Assembly: GCF_905220365.1 (NCBI RefSeq)
Contig: NC_061128.1
Span: 2,666,001-2,730,000 of the forward strand
Direction: 5' to 3'
From: Vanessa cardui
Lineage: Eukaryota; Arthropoda; Insecta; Lepidoptera; Nymphalidae
DNA length: 64,000 bases
Below are positions 10,301 to 20,500 of the stretch, in pieces. Each line of letters begins with the position of its first letter. Within the stretch, counting starts at the first letter, position 1. The notes beneath the pieces are model-generated. The model ran no database searches and was not told the DNA's origin. It saw only the letters and a list, made by a program, of their open reading frames with translations. The translations under genes were made by a program, and so were the position numbers.

Positions 10301-13168
10301 TTTAATGAAACGAAACATTATATTTACTTACAGTTCTATTGATCACTACTCCAAAGTAATCGATGAGATTCTCCCCGTAGAAGAAGTAGTTGGACGTCAA
10401 CAAAAAGTACCATGACAGGGAACGAAACCATGGCAGGCCGTGGACCCGGTAAACAGCGTAGCCTATGTTGATAATTTCTTCAAAACACTTCACTTGCACG
10501 CAGAGTACCTTAGGACATTACATATAAGGTCACACTCAAAGAAAAATATGATAGAATAACAGACTCAATTAAATCATTCGGCTCTTTTATACGATTAATA
10601 TGAAAAAGTCGCACTAGACATGAATAAGCAAACTTACGTAGTAAAGTAAAAAGTAAAGTAACAGTCTTTAAATTTCCCGCTGCTGGGATAAGGCCTCCTC
10701 TTCCATTAAGGAGAAGATTTAGAACATAAATACCACGCTGTTCCAATGCGGATTGGTGGAAAGGACATATGGCCGTATTTCGATGAAATTAGACACATGC
10801 AGGTTTCCTCACGATGTTTTCCTTCACCGCCGAGCACGAGATGAATTATAAACACAAATTAAGCACATACATATAGTAGTGCTTGCCTGGGTTTGAACCC
10901 GCAATCATCGGTTAAGATGCACGCGTTCTAACCGTTGGGCCATCTCAGCTCAACTTACGTAGTGATATTATATTATATACGATATTTCTTTGTTAAACTA
11001 TTCAGTGTGTTCACAAATATTGCAAACATATGAAAGCATGGAACCTGAAAATTGCTTAATAATATATCCCAATTTACCGCAACAGTAGCGTAACGCTTTT
11101 GAGGGAGGCGAGTGTGGTAAGCCGACGGAAATATAAGCAATAAGCATCCTTTGATGTCTAACCAAAGTGTTTGGGACGTGCTATTTAACAAATTCACGAA
11201 AAGAATACAATTATCACTAAATAGTTCACCTGCATATTCAGAAAATGGATGCAAGCATGATACTCTAGGTTAAGTGGTATAAGTGAGGTTGCTAGAAATT
11301 ATTGTATACAACTATATTTAATTTTCCTGTTTTAAACAACAAGAGATATTGTAACTTAAATCACATTCCCTGGGAGCATCTGTTATGTAAGAAAAATGAC
11401 CACAATTAATATTACATACATTAGGTTACATATGTGACATTAAAATAATAATGTACTATAGTATATTATTATTTTAATATCACATGTTTTGTTTGTGGCA
11501 TACCACAAATTAGTTACTTGCTGCAGTTTTATTCTCATGTAAATTGTAGGTTTTGTAAATACAAATCATTTTTCTAATTTATAAGTATGAATAATAGTAA
11601 TATTAATTATGTTACGAACTTTAAATTTTTGTAGTGCCATTACTATAAAATATTGTTATCCTTAGAAACCTTTATAGGTAGTTTTAAATATATAATTTAA
11701 TGAAGTGTATTACTAATTATTCATACATTCTTATAAGGCACTGTTAAAGTTATGTAGTTGATGACCACTACGTATTTTTAAATGTTTTATATAGAGATTT
11801 TTATTACATATGGCAGGATTTTTATAACACTTTTTTATTAGACTTTTTTTTTTTATCTGCTAATATTCTTCGCAACTTTTCAAGGAAAGATTTTAGTTGC
11901 TGATTATAAAACATAATTTTTAGTACATTATATAATATTTAATAAAAATATGTATAATTTAGCGAGTTTCATTTATCTTAATATGTATTACATTGTCTAC
12001 GTAATACTTGGAAAAAAAGCCATCTACAATTTCTTTTATCATGAAAGTAATATGTAAAAAGACAAGAAACTAGTAATCAGTATAAATGTTTGAAATGGAC
12101 AAATCTCTTTGCATTTAATAAATATTCAACATATCAGGAAATCACATAATAGATTATCCTTCATAACTCGACAAGGTTGTATGAAAATAACTAATTATAA
12201 ATTCAAATATTATATATAGCTTACTTTACAAACAAAATACAAAATCAATATTATATTCCGTGAGAATACTGAAAATAATTTAGTAACTGTAACTGATTTG
12301 TATTATTTTTCTATTTTATACTTCCTCTAATTATGTTAATAAATATAATCATCAATAAATTTAAAAAAAAAAAGATAAATGATATTCAATATTAAATTTT
12401 CATATACTTATTATACTAAGCATTAGAACATGAAAGGAATCTTACCGTTATCATAAGTGCCAGCGGACCACCATAGATGAGCAAGCAAAATCCACCAATC
12501 ATCAACCAGGTGAAGATACCTCGGATCACCCAGTTTCGCCATCTAAATAAAATTATAATATTTCAGACAAACTGTGTAAAATAAATACAATACAAAAATG
12601 ATTTACTTGTTTGAAATAGAAGGTTATGAAAGAAAAAACATTATTGACGGTTTAGTAATTACATTATTTTTATTAATTATTTTATGCTTATTTATTGTTT
12701 TGCTATTAACCTCTTTTGTAATTGATATATTCTAATAAAATGAATATATATGTAATAATTCTATATTAAATAACTGATTCAATATTTCTGTATGTATAAA
12801 TAAAAATTATTAGGTAAATTAAAAGAAGAAATGATATCAAATATAAATATTATTTTTTTTGTAAAATTAAATCACTTTTTTCCTTACCGTGAGGAAAGAC
12901 CAGAAAGAGCAGAGTCGAGGATCTCTGGAGTTTTATCAGTACCCTGAGGTAATGATTTTGCCAATTCATCGACGTATTTCTCTTCTAAAACCTTTTCCTC
13001 TTCCGAATCCACCTAGGAAACCAACACCAAAATTATATGACAACAATTTAAGGAACTGGTTTATAAAAAAATAACTAATAATTTTATTAATACATGATCG
13101 GATTCTCCAGCCGTTTCCACTTTTTCGTTGCCATCGCCATCACCCCGTCGATGCCTTATTTCACTCAT
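7119..13168 (-). CDS. CdsA: CdsA, phosphatidate cytidylyltransferase (N-terminal half, five exons; gene continues left of the window)
   Basis: This gene makes CDP-diacylglycerol from phosphatidic acid and CTP at the ER membrane, the branch point to phosphatidylinositol, phosphatidylglycerol and cardiolipin; this is family knowledge. Five exons join in one frame: 13094-13168, 12888-13012, 12446-12542, 10332-10508 and 7119-7311. They give residues 1-222 plus one base of a split codon. The protein follows animal CDS1/CDS2 closely, for example in TPEILDSALSGLSSRW, QVKCFEEIINIGY, LPWFRSLSWYFLL, YHRFISF and FAWTHVALLIVVTQS. Hydrophobic segments lie at about residues 74-105, 128-145, 168-188 and 197-221. 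The family is about 450 residues long, so the catalytic C-terminal half (usual start MIWF, then the CTP-binding region) is missing and should lie beyond position 1. I looked for it in 1-7118 and did not see it. The Met start is the first ATG, and all intron phases agree. Confidence 0.95.
7543..7780 (+). repeat. Interspersed repeat, ACTAGCTGTGCCCGCG type (copy 1)
   Basis: It starts TACTAGCTGTGCCCGCGGCC and includes TTATTGTAGCCTAAGTTACTCC and a CAGACAGACAGAC run. It is closely similar along its length to 40676-40920, which marks a dispersed retroposon family. Confidence 0.7.
8562..8765 (+). repeat. Interspersed repeat with CCGATTTTGATGCGGTTTTT core (copy 1)
   Basis: The core CTATGTATGCTTAGATCTTTAAA..ACGCAACCGATTTTGATGCGG and the end GCGAAGCCGGAGCGGGTCG are typical of a family dispersed in Lepidoptera. 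A second copy is at about 23203-23400. Confidence 0.6.
10332..10508 (-). CDS. CdsA: CdsA exon 4 (residues 100-158)
   Basis: It encodes VLCVQVKCFEEIINIGY, LPWFRSLSWYFLLTSNYFFY and ends VVINRT. The conserved QVKCF-EII-IGY and SWYFLL-NYFFYGE blocks match animal CDP-DAG synthases almost residue for residue. The acceptor is CCTAAG and the donor is GTAAGT. The exon is in phase 0 at both ends. Confidence 0.96.
10631..10963 (-). mobile_element. tRNA-derived SINE, copy 1, with 12-bp target-site duplication
   Basis: On the minus strand a tRNA-like head carries an A box (TGGCCCAACGGTTAGAACG) and a B box (GGGTTCAAACCC, about 10900-10889). The body (CATCGTGAGGAAACCTGCATG, GGAACAGCGTGGT) runs to an (ACTTT)-like tail. 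The flanks AACTTACGTAGT at 10631-10642 and 10952-10963 are identical, as expected for target-primed insertion. Confidence 0.88.
11434..11483. repeat. 50-bp near-perfect palindrome
   Basis: Two abutting 25-base arms, GTGACATTAAAATAATAATG(TACTA) and (TAGTA)TATTATTATTTTAATATCAC, pair with only two mismatches and no loop. It lies inside CdsA intron 3. Confidence 0.7.
12446..12542 (-). CDS. CdsA: CdsA exon 3 (residues 67-99, first membrane segment)
   Basis: It encodes RWRNWVIRGIFTWLMIGGF and onward, equivalent to the WKNWWIRGILTLTMI region of human CDS1. This is the start of the first transmembrane helix. The acceptor ends TTTAG and the donor is GTAAGA. It ends in phase 0. Confidence 0.94.
12888..13012 (-). 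CDS. CdsA: CdsA exon 2 (residues 26-66 plus two bases)
   Basis: It encodes VDSEEEKVLEEKYVDEL and then the conserved TPEILDSALSGLSS stretch that precedes the first membrane segment in CDS1/CDS2. The acceptor is TTTCCTAG before GTGGAT, and the donor is GTAAGG. The split Arg codon is completed by exon 3. Confidence 0.93.
13094..13168 (-). CDS. CdsA: CdsA exon 1 (residues 1-25)
   Basis: It encodes the cytosolic N-terminus, starting MSEIRHRRGDGDGNEKVE, with ATG at 13168-13166. It ends in phase 0 at the donor GTATTA (13093 leftward). This leader is hydrophilic and poorly conserved in the family, so the start rests on being the only ATG in frame with exon 2 and on the position of the 5' boundary. 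The intron to exon 2 is only 81 bp (13013-13093). Confidence 0.85.
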
Positions 13169-13906
13169 AGTTAGGCACAAACACTTCAACACACCTTTTA
13201 CTGTTAGTGGAAATAAATATTTTAGCTTTTGGGACAAAAACTATGTTCGATGTTTTTCATTTGAAGCCGTTGTCAAACGAAAAATCAATATTTCGTTTTT
13301 TTTTTTATTTGAGTGTTGCTATTTAATAAATGAAACATCAACAAAATAAAATGTAATTAATTATTTTGTTATAAAATATCATTTAGGAAATATATTTCTT
13401 GAAAAAATTCTTTATCTATTATATATTTTATAATTATATATACAAGTGACTAAACAAAAAAAAAATTTAAAAAGTTTATGTCGAAATGATTTTTTATCTA
13501 AAATAATACTTAATAAATTAGCTCTATATTTGTGTATCAATTAAATGCCATTCTAAATTAGTTATTCATGAGACTAGAGTAATCTTTATCTCAAAAGAAT
13601 TTAGAAAATCCCTAGTAGTATCTATTGCAAATATTTTTCATATATCATATTTTTAAACAAAAAATAATAAAAATATAAAAAAATAATATAATAAATAATA
13701 ATAATAAAAATATAATAAAAATAATAGGTAAGCTTAACGTATAATATATAAGCTAAACGGTATTTATCGTGGATCCAATCAGACGATTGAATTATTTAAT
13801 TAATCAGTAACAAACAACTGTATGCTTAATGCCAAATGCCTCGTATCTAGATTGTGTCAGTTTGACATCACCATCGCGACTAAAAAATATCATAACAACA
13901 ACAAAT
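13169..13906. promoter_or_regulatory. Divergent promoter interval between CdsA and the unknown acidic gene
   Basis: 738 bp separate the two start codons. No clear TATA box or initiator can be assigned by eye. A CCAAT box lies at 13775-13779, about 130 bp upstream of the plus-strand ATG. An imperfect (AATA/ATAA) simple repeat occupies about 13640-13725. That both genes start here follows from the exon structures; shared regulation is inference. Confidence 0.5.
13640..13725. repeat. AT-rich simple repeat
   Basis: Imperfect run of AATAATAAAAATATA-like units, low complexity, within the divergent promoter interval. Confidence 0.7.
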
Positions 13907-13948
13907 ATGGCGAGTGATTCCGATGATTTGGAACAAAATATTGAAAAC
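13907..13948 (+). CDS. Unknown acidic protein, exon 1 (residues 1-14)
   Basis: ATG at 13907 follows ACAAAT and opens a short acidic leader (ASDSDDLEQNIEN). The donor AAC|GTAAGT is close to consensus. The intron is only 77 bp (13949-14025). Confidence 0.8.
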
Positions 13949-14697
13949 GTAAGTAAATAAACTATGAACACTTTAATGCGCCTTGATTCTCTTTAAAAAA
14001 ATATTTAATTATACTCTTTTTTCAGTTGAAGTCTACAGTGCGAAAATCTTTTGCCCGTATATACGCGACCTTAAAAGCGAGAGAACTAAAAACATTACGG
14101 CAACTCGATGTTATTCGAAAACAGTGCGAAGATAATAAAGACTTAGAAAAAAATTGTGTTCAGAATATTAAAATATGCTACAGTAATGAATCTACTTTAT
14201 TAGATTATATATCTAAGTATGGTGTAATTGATTTCGAGAAACTTCATTTTGATAATAGTACATTTATATTAGAAGATTATATCAGTCCCAATGACGATCA
14301 CATGTATTCATATAAAACTATTGAAGAAATAACTGAGAAAGAGAATGTCGAAGAATTAGAAGCTATTGAAGAGGCAGCTATAAAACAAATAACTGAAACG
14401 GAAGATTGTGTGTGTTATGTGAATGTGCAAACCGAGGAAGTTTCAAGAAAATTCCGGGATTTAGATACTAATATAAACACTGGTAATGTAACTGAAAATA
14501 TTGATGAAGATCTTAAAGAAAGTGATCAAGTTGAATCATTAGATAATAGCCTAGAAGAAAAAAGTGAATGTTCAGACATAGAAGTAAAAAAAATAAATCC
14601 TACAGATGACTGGCTCAATTCTATTAAAAATCAAACTGAGACTGAACCGTCACAAGTCACTGACGTAATGGAGCATAGTACTATAACTTGTTCTTAG
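13907..14697 (+). CDS. Unknown acidic 237-residue protein (two exons)
   Basis: I do not recognise this protein. Exon 1 (13907-13948) encodes MASDSDDLEQNIEN and ends in phase 0 at GTAAGT. Exon 2 (14026-14697) follows the acceptor TTTTTTCAG and runs to TAG. The N-terminal third (residues about 15-45, LKSTVRKSFARIYATLKARE) is basic and likely helical or coiled-coil. The rest is strongly acidic (for example EEITEKENVEELEAIEEAA), ends in a DDWLNSIK motif and a polar tail, and looks disordered. No signal peptide or membrane segment is seen. A polyadenylation signal AATAAA lies at 14740-14745. Coding status is supported by a long frame in AT-rich DNA, clean splice sites in the right phase and a nearby poly(A) signal. 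The N-terminal helix faintly recalls post-B-box coiled coils, but I would not name it. Confidence 0.85.
14026..14697 (+). CDS. Unknown acidic protein, exon 2 (residues 15-237)
   Basis: It begins LKSTVRKSFARIY after a pyrimidine-rich acceptor. The first codon is TTG, so it is not itself the start. 223 codons run without a stop and end MEHSTITCS. Composition is rich in Glu, Asp, Ile and Asn. Confidence 0.88.
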   Translation: MKSTVRKSFARIYATLKARELKTLRQLDVIRKQCEDNKDLEKNCVQNIKICYSNESTLLDYISKYGVIDFEKLHFDNSTFILEDYISPNDDHMYSYKTIEEITEKENVEELEAIEEAAIKQITETEDCVCYVNVQTEEVSRKFRDLDTNINTGNVTENIDEDLKESDQVESLDNSLEEKSECSDIEVKKINPTDDWLNSIKNQTETEPSQVTDVMEHSTITCS

Positions 14698-14739
14698 CAT
14701 ATGATATTTTTATTTTAATCTGTTACTTAAAATGCATTT

Positions 14740-14745
14740 AATAAA
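14740..14745 (+). terminator. Polyadenylation signal AATAAA of the unknown acidic gene
   Basis: Canonical AATAAA 43 bases after the stop codon, followed by a T-rich stretch. The transcript should end near 14760. Confidence 0.6.
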
Positions 14746-14765
14746 TTTTTCTATTTTATCTAACT

Positions 14766-15730
14766 TTTGTTTTAACATATATTTGGATAATGTATATCAT
14801 TAATTTTAATAAGGGACAGGGATAAATGAAACAATTAAAGTAAAGCATCAACTTATATTGTTAATACATTTTTTACAAATGGCGTTACTGAACACTTACA
14901 CTAATATGCATTGACTCCGATTATATTCTCTAATGAATAAATATTACCCTTTATTTCGACTGCACTTACAGTGCAGTAGACAAATAAAAATAATGGTCAC
15001 CAATCCACAAAAATCATACTAATTGCCTGATTCTCATTTCATTACAATATGGTTTTATTTATGGCACTTATACATGACATACACTTTACATAACATCCCT
15101 ATAAATTCCCACCTTTGGATGGAATCTGTTTTAAATGGAGATGTAGGTAATCTAGTTTGTACTCAACTATTTCACTGGAAAATCTGCGATGGCACAAACA
15201 GAAGTGCTGATTTGTGGAAAATGCAATAAGTATTAATGAAGTGTAAACAATTATAGGTGCTAAAGGCTAGTAAAGTTTAGAATATAACATTACTTCTTAA
15301 AAGTGATAGGTTATAATATAATACTTGATATAGGCACTAAATTCCTTATGGATGGGTATTTTTAGGCCACATTCGTTTTTCTTGAAGTAATTTTTATTGT
15401 CATATTACTTTCAGTGAACTACAAACTAATAATTTACTGATTGTTAATATAATCTCATGAATACTGAATGAATTAAATTTCTAAGTTAATGTTTGTAGAT
15501 GATAGGTTAGTTACGTCTAAAAACCGTTAAAAGGATACATAAGAGATTTCTAAAGGACAATTTTATAACTTGAGAGTACAAAATCCCAAATGAGTACAAA
15601 GTTTGAACTAAATATAGCATGTACCTAAGGTATGTTATGAAGTCGTTACAAATAAGTTTTAACTAGCTTACATTGTGTACTGATTACAACTACTATTGTA
15701 CATTTAAACAAAATAAACAAAGCCTATATA
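14766..15730 (-). other. Probable 3' UTR of STOX and convergent gap
   Basis: No coding sequence is seen. On the minus strand AATAAA occurs at 15059-15054 and 14955-14950, either of which could end the STOX transcript. That would give a 3' UTR of roughly 650-800 nt. The 15023-15229 plus frame has no support. Confidence 0.45.
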
Positions 15731-17593
15731 CTATACAAGTCCGAAGTCTGTGCATACCGCAGCGACATCACGATTGTTTTGCTTCTCCGAACCGTTGGCA
15801 GCCATGTTTAATTCTACCAATGTATCAACGCTATTTATACTGACCCCTTTCAGAATCTTTTGTGCAGCTAAACTAGTGAAATTAAAGCTCAAGTCGCTTA
15901 GGCTAGGGAAATTATAAAAGTCCTGATGGTCTTTTTTCCCGTCCTGGCTAAGGCTGTATCGTTTCTGTTTGTTCTCTAAACAGTTGATTTTTTCGGTCGA
16001 AGTATTAATGTCTTTTATTAATTCTGAATTTTTCAGTGCAAGGTTCGGTTCCGAGCCAAGTACAGTCGGTTTTTGATCGATACCTTTCGTTAACAAATTC
16101 GCTATCGACTCTGAGCTCATTCTGTTATGTACATTTGGAAGCCCATTCAACATTTGCAAAGCAGCAGCTTTTTTTAACAGATCAACGCTTTTCAGTTCGC
16201 TATTCGAATTTATATTCGCATGAATTCCAGTATTTGTCGATGACAAAGAGTTTTTTTGATATCTTAGATTTCCTAAAGATCCAAGTACATTATCATAGCT
16301 TTTTGTTGGCGTTGAGGGGTTACTATTAGCGCTTGTTTCCATACTGTTTATGTTATTATGTATGGCCGGAGACGATGGATTAGAAACTACTTCGTTCGTA
16401 TTATTTAATTGATTTTTGTATATAAAACTATTGTTGTTTGCCGCGCCGCCTATTTGTAAAGATAATTTTCGATTATTATTCATACCCGTGTCATTAATCG
16501 AATTTTTATTAAACTTATTTTCTTGTACTTTGACAGGCTCCGATTCTTGGTAAATTTGTTTATTCTTTTCCACGCAAACGTCAAAAGACGTTTCCTTCGG
16601 GTTATTTGCTGTTTGATTTGTACCGTTTTGCGAAACCGATACCACCTGTCTGTCGTCATTAATAATATAGATATTGCTTCCGTTACTGGTTTCGGTAACT
16701 TTTCCATTTTCAAAAGTGATGACAGACCGAACAGGTGAATTTTGGACGTAGACTTTAGTGTTTGTGCCGCCGTTTTGTGACATCGTATTAGTAGTGACTT
16801 TAAGTGTTATAGAATTGTTTGAATTCGAACTAGCCAACATTGCAGTAGCTGGATTTTCAACTTTCGTTCCAAGTGTTTTGTTATGCAGAGGGGTTGCGGT
16901 TTTTTTGGGTGTACTTGGGCAGTTTTTTGGAGAAGTCCTTGGCGAGGCGCTTTTACCGTTTTTTATTGTTTCACCGCCGACAATTGGAGGCTTCGTTCTA
17001 TACTTATGTAAACTTTTGGGTGAACTTTGCAGACTTTGAACTTTAACGAGTGACTGTGCTCTACTTAGACCCGACGCTCCATTACTATGACTAGGCGAAG
17101 GCTTCAGTGTGCGGTCTGATATGTGTGATTCTAAACTGGAATGGCCGCTGCTACTAGTTTGGTAAGTTCTTTTCATGGATGAATTTAGGTCTATTTGTCC
17201 GTTTTTACAATCTTTTCTAGGCGTTCGGTGATTAATCGTGCTCTCCAAACTTGAAGGGCCACTCGTGGACATAACGTTATCGGAGTAATCCATACGACGT
17301 AAACTTCCATTGGGGCTATCTCTTAATTTCGGTTCGCTGTTTCTTTGAGGTGATCCAAAATGATCTAAGATGGTTTTATTGGTGGAACTTCTACTTAAAG
17401 TTGATCTTGGTAGACTCCCAGAACTAGGACTGGACTGTCTTACAGGTGAATGGTCGTATTGTGTGGAAGTCGCTAGACCGGACTCAGTGGAAAGATGTCT
17501 TTTATGCCTCCTCGGCAATGTCGACGACCGATTGCTAATCTCCGAACCGTCATAGTACGATGATACGAAAGATGTTTGACTCTGCAGTGACTC
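15731..17593 (-). CDS. ko: STOX last exon (residues 278-897)
   Basis: A single 1863-bp exon encodes 620 residues and the stop. It begins ESLQSQTSFVSSYYDGSE after a CTCTCTTTTCAG acceptor. The protein is rich in Ser, Asn, Thr and Pro with many SP and TP sites (for example GHSSLESHISDRTLKPSPSH). It ends in a better-ordered tail with SVDTLVELNMAANGSEK and CTDFGLV. No catalytic domain is seen. Frames in other registers here are shadows. Confidence 0.92.
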   Translation of the reverse strand, partial: ESLQSQTSFVSSYYDGSEISNRSSTLPRRHKRHLSTESGLATSTQYDHSPVRQSSPSSGSLPRSTLSRSSTNKTILDHFGSPQRNSEPKLRDSPNGSLRRMDYSDNVMSTSGPSSLESTINHRTPRKDCKNGQIDLNSSMKRTYQTSSSGHSSLESHISDRTLKPSPSHSNGASGLSRAQSLVKVQSLQSSPKSLHKYRTKPPIVGGETIKNGKSASPRTSPKNCPSTPKKTATPLHNKTLGTKVENPATAMLASSNSNNSITLKVTTNTMSQNGGTNTKVYVQNSPVRSVITFENGKVTETSNGSNIYIINDDRQVVSVSQNGTNQTANNPKETSFDVCVEKNKQIYQESEPVKVQENKFNKNSINDTGMNNNRKLSLQIGGAANNNSFIYKNQLNNTNEVVSNPSSPAIHNNINSMETSANSNPSTPTKSYDNVLGSLGNLRYQKNSLSSTNTGIHANINSNSELKSVDLLKKAAALQMLNGLPNVHNRMSSESIANLLTKGIDQKPTVLGSEPNLALKNSELIKDINTSTEKINCLENKQKRYSLSQDGKKDHQDFYNFPSLSDLSFNFTSLAAQKILKGVSINSVDTLVELNMAANGSEKQNNRDVAAVCTDFGLV

Positions 17594-20500
17594 CTGAAAA
17601 GAGAGAGTAAAATAATTAAATTCAACAGAAAATCATATCTTAATCACATTAAAATGCTGATATATAACTGCACTACAACTATGTAGATTGTGCTAAGTAG
17701 CCGTTTTATATGATATTTTAATTATTATAATTTAGTAAGTTACGTTTTTTTTTATATCGATATGAAAAAATCAACTATTTGCATATTATTTGGAGATTTG
17801 CTGAGTTGTTTACGTCAAATATTTATTTATTCAATAAAGTTAAATATCAAATGAATAATCTAGTAGATTGCAAGTTTTTGATATTTTAATAAATTGATAT
17901 TTACCTTAGAGTCGGTTTGCGTAGCAACACAGTGCAGATGAACCGCTTTGGAGTTGAACCACTCAGTGGGCGGGAACTGTGCAGAGAAGGTGCTCATCGC
18001 GCGGGTCTGCTTGCTGCGGCCGCTTCGTCTGAATAAGCGGGAGAGCAACGACACTTTCTCTGCGAATGCAATAAATATTGATGGTTATTGACAATTAAAA
18101 GTGTAGTCAAATGAGATAAATAGAAACAGTTCAACTGAATAATATTTAGCGATCAACTACTTAATCGGAAATTATGCAGCAAATTTCTAATAAAGCTAAA
18201 CAAATGTAATATGTAACGAAAAGGATAATAGTGGCTGACTAGTTATTAGATAATCTTTATAACGTGTTGTAAATGACCTTTTGGTTTATATTGGATGCTT
18301 CGGAAGGCGCTGCACACCATAGAAGTACGTCGTGTACATGTCATATAAAACAACGAAAACTCTACTTACTAGGCGACGCAGATTCTACGCTTGGAGGGTA
18401 GTCGGTAGAAGACGAGCTATCTGTCGTGTTAGCGTGCTTATGGTGCAAGCTGCGTGTGGAAGCGCATCGCTGTAAGTACTTGCTCGAGGAGCCGAAGATC
18501 CTCAGGGAGTGGCGGCGGTCAAGGGAGCGTGGAGCAGGGAACGATGCGCTACGTCGTTTATTTGGTCTACCATACAGAATTTTGTCATTTGGGTTTCCTG
18601 AAAATAAACAAAGAGAAGATAAATTAACGCAACCACTTCTCTCTTAATCGATTCTGTATATTTTTCGTATTTTTCATTAGATTATACCAGGTCATCCAAT
18701 AACATTCCACTAAAACCCGTTTCAGAATTAAAATAAAGCCGTACCTACTCACATAAAAAATAGCGTAATATTTTCGTAAAACAGCGTTCGGTTGTAATAA
18801 ATTAAATAAAACAATTTCTTTGTTGATATATTTCACATTATGTTCTGCTACGAGGTGGGGAAATCTCCCATAAAGTGAATCGGTTTATGGTCAGGCTGAG
18901 ATTTCATAACATGAACATAACATGTTAAACGGAAACTTGTATGAAACAATATATACGGTTATTGATTAAAGTTGAAACATTAACACGTCTCACAACAAAA
19001 CCGTTATATCGATGTATCTGCAATTAATACTAAAATATACTATGTACATCATGCTTTAAGAATAATCGGAAGTAATGTAAACGTATGGACATTTGGTCAT
19101 GACTGTTCAGCATTCATATATATAAATTAAGACTTAAGCTTTTCAAAGCGTTTTCAATAACCGTTATGTAGTATGTAACTTAGTATTTTTCCTATAATTT
19201 TAGCACTAGTCCATATTAATATATAAAATCCACGAAAATCCTGTAAAGATGCCTAAATAAGTGCACTGATGCATGAACGGGTGCGCGAGCGCATGTGACG
19301 CACAAAGAACATCGCCGCAGATGTGCATATAAATCACCCTTGAACTTGACAGTCGATTCGACGTATTGTATACTAAATGTTTTATTTATGCTTTCGACGG
19401 ATTTAGTAGACGCATAATTTAAGCAAGTGTAAATATACTGTTGAGTTTATTAATGACGGACATGTATTCAACGATCTATAATATGTTGATGTCTAAAATA
19501 AGTTACATTAATGTTGTTACGAGTTTGAGAGTAATATACTATAGTAATTATTTTTAGTGTATTGTAGTTGTAGATATTTTTATCAAGAATATGTGCTGAA
19601 AAAAATAGATATTTGTACTGTTAACACTTTCGTCTTTCGGGACCCATGTAAAGCCTCTAGTGCTGCACCTGAACTAATTCCGGTCAGGGTGGATTACGTA
19701 TAGTTATGAAAATGCATCTGTTTGCGCTGGGAGGGCAGCCTATTTTTTCGTATGTGAAGTAAAAAAACATAACTCAAAAGTTAAAATAAAAGACTGCAGT
19801 GATAATTTAGTTTAATTCAAATAATTATACAAACTAAAAAATTATACAAATTAGCGCATTATGAATGTGTCATGTAATCATATTTAATCTTTTAATTCAA
19901 CCACAACTCTAAATGCCTACTTACTATTCCTTGAGTCACGATAAAATCTAAGCGTGTATTTTCAAAATTCGTCCTCAAGTCTTTACCAAACATTTGTCCT
20001 ATACAAACATTCGCTAATTTAACGCTCATTTGCAAACTCTGTAAACATCTCTGGGACTCGTCACTTGAGTGGAATCCCTCTCCATTAAAATACCGTCCTG
20101 CGTTCCGTTACACTTTACAGAAATAGACGGGTATGTCACACGCGCCATTTTAACCTACCGCTGAAGAAGAAAATAACATCAAGCTCTATTCTTGCTCACT
20201 TACAAAGAAAATAATAAGTAAGTCGAATGCTTTATATTGTTTCGATTAACTGAGAAATTACGTCTTTATTAAAATGGATGATAAACGCCATATGTACCTA
20301 ATATGTATGTAGTGGTTCAATCATTTGTATGTAGCTCAAATTGGATGATTTTGTAACATTTTTATAAGTTGAGTCCACAAAAAACATGCACTGGAAAATG
20401 GAACCCGTTACATTTTTTTTAAATACTGAAGGTATAATTTTTAATCTACACTTAAAAATAAACAAATATTGCACAAGAAATTCAATTTCTACTTTGTATT

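Larger units (their letters stand above)
7312..10331 (-). other. CdsA intron 4
   Basis: GT-AG intron of about 3.0 kb. It holds the 7543-7780 and 8562-8765 interspersed repeats. The open frames inside it (8143-8400, 9041-9265, 10016-10249 plus) are AT-rich chance frames. Confidence 0.9.
10509..12445 (-). other. CdsA intron 3
   Basis: GT-AG intron of about 1.9 kb. It holds a tRNA-derived SINE with target-site duplication (10631-10963) and a 50-bp palindrome (11434-11483). The rest is plain AT-rich sequence. Confidence 0.9.

Noticed and set aside
10889..10950. tRNA gene (A and B boxes visible on the minus strand)
   Set aside because: It is the tRNA-like head of a SINE with body, tail and target duplications; the same head occurs at 35333-35396.
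12889..13349. Plus-strand frames over the CdsA start
   Set aside because: Antisense shadows of CdsA exons 1 and 2 and the promoter interval.
16036..17555. Several plus- and minus-strand frames inside the STOX last exon
   Set aside because: Shadows of the coding exon in other registers.
18426..18647. 73-codon plus-strand frame
   Set aside because: Antisense shadow of STOX exon d.
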